From Sisyra terminalis (lineage: Eukaryota; Arthropoda; Insecta; Neuroptera; Sisyridae): DNA of 64,000 bases. This document shows positions 59,901-64,000 of this stretch, one piece after another (positions within the stretch are counted from its first letter, which is position 1; each line of letters starts with the position of its first letter). Where the stretch lies: contig OY292278.1 in NCBI GenBank assembly GCA_958496175.1, positions 10,416,001 through 10,480,000 on the forward strand. The letters run 5' to 3'. The notes beneath the pieces are model-generated. The model ran no database searches, was not told the origin of the DNA, and was given only the letters and a program-made list of their open reading frames with translations. The position numbers and the translations under genes are program-made.

Positions 59901-62900
59901 TCTAACGTGAGAAGTAATGTGAAAGAATTTTTGCTCTGTGAGCAAAAGGACACCCGCAATATCGTTTCAAAGTTTCAAAAAGGACTATTTTCCAGTTCAT
60001 AAAAAGGATATAAGGGATGGTTTCTTTTGCTAAAATTAAGCAGAATATTTAAGACTGAATCATGCTTAACCGACGTGCATGAAAAAAATTCGAATTTAAC
60101 GGCTAGATCCTTGGGAAATTTAAACGGAAAGTTAAGGATGTAGAAACACATGCACCAAATTTGCCCTTAAAATTGGTCGTTTTTGAGGGGTGCGATTTCC
60201 TTATAAGGATATATTGCATCAATGGATTATCAAACAACACTCTAACGTGAGAAGTAATGTGAAAGAATTTTTGCTCTGTGTGCAAAAGGACACCCGCAAT
60301 ATCGTTTCAAAGTTTCAAAAAGGACTATTTTCCAGTTCATAAAAAGGATATAAGGGATGGTTTCTTTTGCTAAAATTAAGCAGAATATTTAAGACTGAAT
60401 CATGCTTAACCGAAGTGCATGAAAAAAATTCGAATTTACCGGCTAGATCCTTGGGAAATTAAAACGGAAAGTTAAGGATGTAGAAACACATGCACCAAAT
60501 TTGCCCTTAAAATTGGTCGTTTTTGAGGGGTGCGATTTCCTTATAAGGATATATTGCATCAATGGATTATCAAACAACACTCTAACGTGAGAAGTAATGT
60601 GAAAGAATTTTTGCTCTGTGTGCAAAAGGACACCCGCAATATCGTTTCAAAGTTTCAAAAAGGACTATTTTCCAGTTCATAAAAAGGATATAAGGGATGG
60701 TTTCTTTTGCTAAAATTAAGCAGAATATTTAAGACTGAATCATGCTTAACCGACGTGCATGAAAAAAATTCGAATTTAACGGCTAGATCCTTGGGAAATT
60801 AAAACGGAAAGTTAAGGATGTAGAAACACATGCACCAAATTTGCCCTTAAAATTGGTCGTTTTTGAGGGGTGCGATTTCCTTATAAGGATATATTGCATC
60901 AATGGATTATCAAACAACACTCTAACGTGAGAAGTAATGTGAAAGAATTTTTGCTCTGTGTGCAAAAGGACACCCGCAATATCGTTTAAAAGTTTCAAAA
61001 AGGACTATTTTCCAGTTCATAAAAAGGATATAAGGGATGGTTTCTTTTGCTAAAATTAAGCAGAATATTTAAGACTGATTCATGCTTAACCGAAGTGCAT
61101 GAAAAAAATTCGAATTTAACGGCTAGATCCTTGGGAAATTAAAACGGAAAGTTAAGGATGTAGAAACACATGCACCAAATTTGCCCTTAAAATTGGTCGT
61201 TTTTGAGGGGTGCGATTTCCTTATAAGGATATATTGCATCAATGGATTATCAAACAACACTCTAACGTGAGAAGTAATGTGAAAGAATTTTTGCTCTGTG
61301 TGCAAAAGGACACCCGCAATATCGTTTCAAAGTTTCAAAAAGGACTAATTTCCAGTTCATAAAAAGGATATAAGGGATAGTTTCTTTTGCTAAAATTAAG
61401 CAGAATATTTAAGACTGAATCATGCTTAACCGAAGTGCATGAAAAAAATTCGAATTTAACGGCTAGATCCTTGGGAAATTAAAACGGAAAGTTAAGGATG
61501 TAGAAACACATGCACCAAATTTGCCCTTAAAATTGGTCGTTTTTGAGGGGTGCGATTTCCTTATAAGGATATATTGCATCAATGGATTATCAAACAACAC
61601 TCTAACGTGAGAAGTAATGTGAAAGAATTTTTGCTCTGTGTGCAAAAGGACACCCGCAATATCGTTTCAAAGTTTCAAAAGGGACTATTTTCCAGTTCAT
61701 AAAAAGGATATAAGGGATGGTTTCTTTTGCTAAAATTAAGCAGAATATTTAAGACTGAATCATGCTTAACCGAAGTGCATGAAAAAAATTCGAATTTAAC
61801 GGCTAGATCCTTGGGAAATTAAAACGGAAAGTTAAGGATGTAGAAACACATGCACCAAATTTGCCCTTAAAATTGGTCGTTTTTGAGGGGTGCGATTTCC
61901 TTATAAGGATATATTGCTTCAAAGGATTATCAAACAACACTCTAACGTGAGAAGTAATGTGAAAGAATTTTTGCTCTGTGTGCAAAAGGACACCCGCAAT
62001 ATCGTTTCAAAGTTTCAAAAAGGACTATTCTCCAGTTCATAAAAAGGATATAAGGGATGGTTTCTTTTGCTAAAATTAAGCAGAATATTTAAGACTGAAT
62101 CATGCTTAACCGAAGTGCATGAAAAAAATTCGAATTTAAAGGCTAGATCCTTGGGAAATTAAAACGGAAAGTTAAGGATGTAGAAACACATGCACCAAAT
62201 TTGCCCTTAAAATTGGTCGTTTTTGAGGGGTGCGATTTCCTTATAAGGATATATTGCTTCAATGGATTATCAAACAACACTCTAACGTGAGAAGTAATGT
62301 GAAAGAATTTTTGCTCTGTGTGCAAAAGGACACCCGCAATATCGTTTCAAAGTTTCAAAATGGACTATTTTCCAGTTCATAAAAAGGATATAAGGGATGG
62401 TTTCTTTTGCTAAAATTAAGCAGAATATTTAAGACTGAATCATGCTTAACCGAAGTGCATGAAAAAAATTCGAATTTAACGGCTAGATCCTTGGGAAATT
62501 AAAACGGAAAGTTAAGGATGTAGAAACACATGCACCAAATTTGCCCTTAAAATTGGTCGTTTTTGAGGGGTGCGATTTCCTTATAAGGATATATTGCATC
62601 AATGGATTATCAAACAACACTCTAACGTGAGAAGTAATGTGAAAGAATTTTTGCTCTGTGTGCAAAAGGACACCCGCAATATCGTTTCAAAGTTTCAAAA
62701 AGGACTATTTTCCAGTTCATAAAAAGGATATAAGGGATGGTTTCTTTTGCTAAAATTAAGCAGATAATTTAAGACTGAATCATGCTTAACCGAAGTGCAT
62801 GAAAAAAATTCGAATTTAACGGCTAGATCCTTGGGAAATTAAAACGGAAAGTTAAGGATGTAGAAACACATGCACCAAATTTGCCCTTAAAATTGGTCGT

Positions 62901-64000
62901 TTTTGAGGGGTGCGATTTCCTTATAAGGATATATTGCATCAATGGATTATCAAACAACACTCTAACGTGAGAAGTAATGTGAAAGAATTTTTGCTCTGTG
63001 AGCAAAAGGACACCCGCAATATCGTTTCAAAGTTTCAAAAAGGACTATTTTCCAGTTCATAAAAAGGATATAAGGGATGGTTTCTTTTGCTAAAATTAAG
63101 CAGAATATTTAAGACTGAATCATGCTTAACCGACGTGCATGAAAAAAATTCGAATTTAACGGCTAGATCCTTGGGAAATTTAAACGGAAAGTTAAGGATG
63201 TAGAAACACATGCACCAAATTTGCCCTTAAAATTGGTCGTTTTTGAGGGGTGCGATTTCCTTATAAGGATATATTGCATCAATGGATTATCAAACAACAC
63301 TCTAACGTGAGAAGTAATGTGAAAGAATTTTTGCTCTGTGAGCAAAAGGACACCCGCAATATCGTTTCAAAGTTTCAAAAAGGACTATTTTCCAGTTCAT
63401 AAAAAGGATATAAGGGATGGTTTCTTTTGCTAAAATTAAGCAGAATATTTAAGACTGAATCATGCTTAACCGAAGTGCATGAAAAAAATTCGAATTTAAC
63501 GGCTAGATCCTTGGGAAATTAAAACGGAAAGTTAAGGATGTAGAAACACATGCACCAAATTTGCCCTTAAAATTGGTCGTTTTTGAGGGGTGCGATTTCC
63601 TTATAAGGATATATTGCATCAATGGATTATCAAACAACACTCTAACGTGAGAAGTAATGTGAAAGAATTTTTGCTCTGTGAGCAAAAGGACACCCGCAAT
63701 ATCGTTTCAAAGTTTCAAAAAGGACTATTTTCCAGTTCATAAAAAGGATATAAGGGATGGTTTCTTTTGCTAAAATTAAGCAGAATATTTAAGACTGAAT
63801 CATGCTTAACCGACGTGCATGAAAAAAATTCGAATTTAACGGCTAGATCCTTGGGAAATTTAAACGGAAAGTAAAGGATGTAGAAACACATGCACCAAAT
63901 TTGCCCTTAAAATTGGTCGTTTTTGAGGGGTGCGATTTCCTTATAAGGATATATTGCATCAATGGATTATCAAACAACACTCTAACGTGAGAAGTAATGT
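44953..64000 (-). repeat. 340-base satellite array, reverse orientation (right array), continuing past window
   Basis: The same monomer as the left array lies on the opposite strand. Diverged monomers occupy 44,953-45,480, mirroring those at 37,560-38,013. Then 54 regular monomers run from about 45,480 and the array is cut by the window end. Variants recur with order: a monomer with a T-to-A change in GTGTGCAAAAGG (GTGAGCAAAAGG) is often followed by one with GAAATTTAAACGG, and this pair recurs every four monomers (1,360 bases) at 52,623, 53,983, 55,343 and 56,703. CCTTATAAGG is kept in the monomers I inspected. The TTG-initiated 60-codon frame persists only because the monomer is conserved. 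Confidence 0.98.

Noticed and set aside
28801..63685. Dozens of identical 60-codon frames (HTEQKFFHITSHVRV...) in both arrays
   Set aside because: Each opens at TTG, not ATG, has no promoter or splice logic, and exists only because a 340-base satellite is tandemly repeated.
28370..64000. CRISPR array
   Set aside because: There are no short repeats with unique spacers; the whole 340-base unit is repeated, and the host is an animal.

Overview
The window is nuclear DNA of an animal, most likely an insect. The genes have many short introns (often 50-60 bases) in AT-rich DNA. A MADF-BESS regulator, a family greatly expanded in arthropods, is present, and more than half of the window is 340-base satellite DNA. 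A beetle would fit the long-monomer satellite, but I cannot name the species from the sequence alone.

Region 1 (1-28,340) is gene-dense euchromatin. In order it holds: the 3' end of an arginine/serine-rich protein gene (+); a DIPK2/FAM69-type secretory-pathway pseudokinase gene (+) starting only 6 bases after it; a hAT-type MITE; an RPGR-like ciliary RCC1 protein gene (+) of nine exons whose reconstructed protein ends in a CaaX box; Bora, the Aurora A/Plk1 activator (-), convergent with RPGR; pontin/RUVBL1 (-); and RPAP1 (+), head to head with pontin across 433 bases. RPAP1 carries a complete single-exon MADF-BESS gene on the opposite strand in one intron and two unexplained exon-like segments in its introns. 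The exon chains given were built by hand from splice-site consensus, reading phase and family similarity. Total lengths are divisible by three in each complete gene.

Region 2 (about 28,370-64,000) begins within about 30 bases of the RPAP1 stop codon. A 340-base tandem satellite runs forward to about 38,013 (26 regular monomers plus decayed ones at both edges). About 6.9 kb of non-satellite DNA follows, then the same satellite in the opposite orientation from about 44,953 to the window end (54 regular monomers and continuing). The non-satellite insert is a palindrome: features at x recur on the other strand at 82,966-x, centred near 41,483. Each half holds a short exon-like gene fragment and a 2.2-kb module that is itself an imperfect inverted repeat (centre about 40,085) with tRNA-like A/B-box sequences near both ends. 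The whole is therefore a palindrome of palindromes flanked by inverted satellite arrays.

Functional links: pontin (R2TP/PAQosome, chromatin remodelling) and RPAP1 (RNA polymerase II assembly and interaction) share a divergent promoter region and act in related steps. RPGR and Bora are both centrosome/cilium-linked families, but their convergent layout gives no direct reason to think they are co-regulated.
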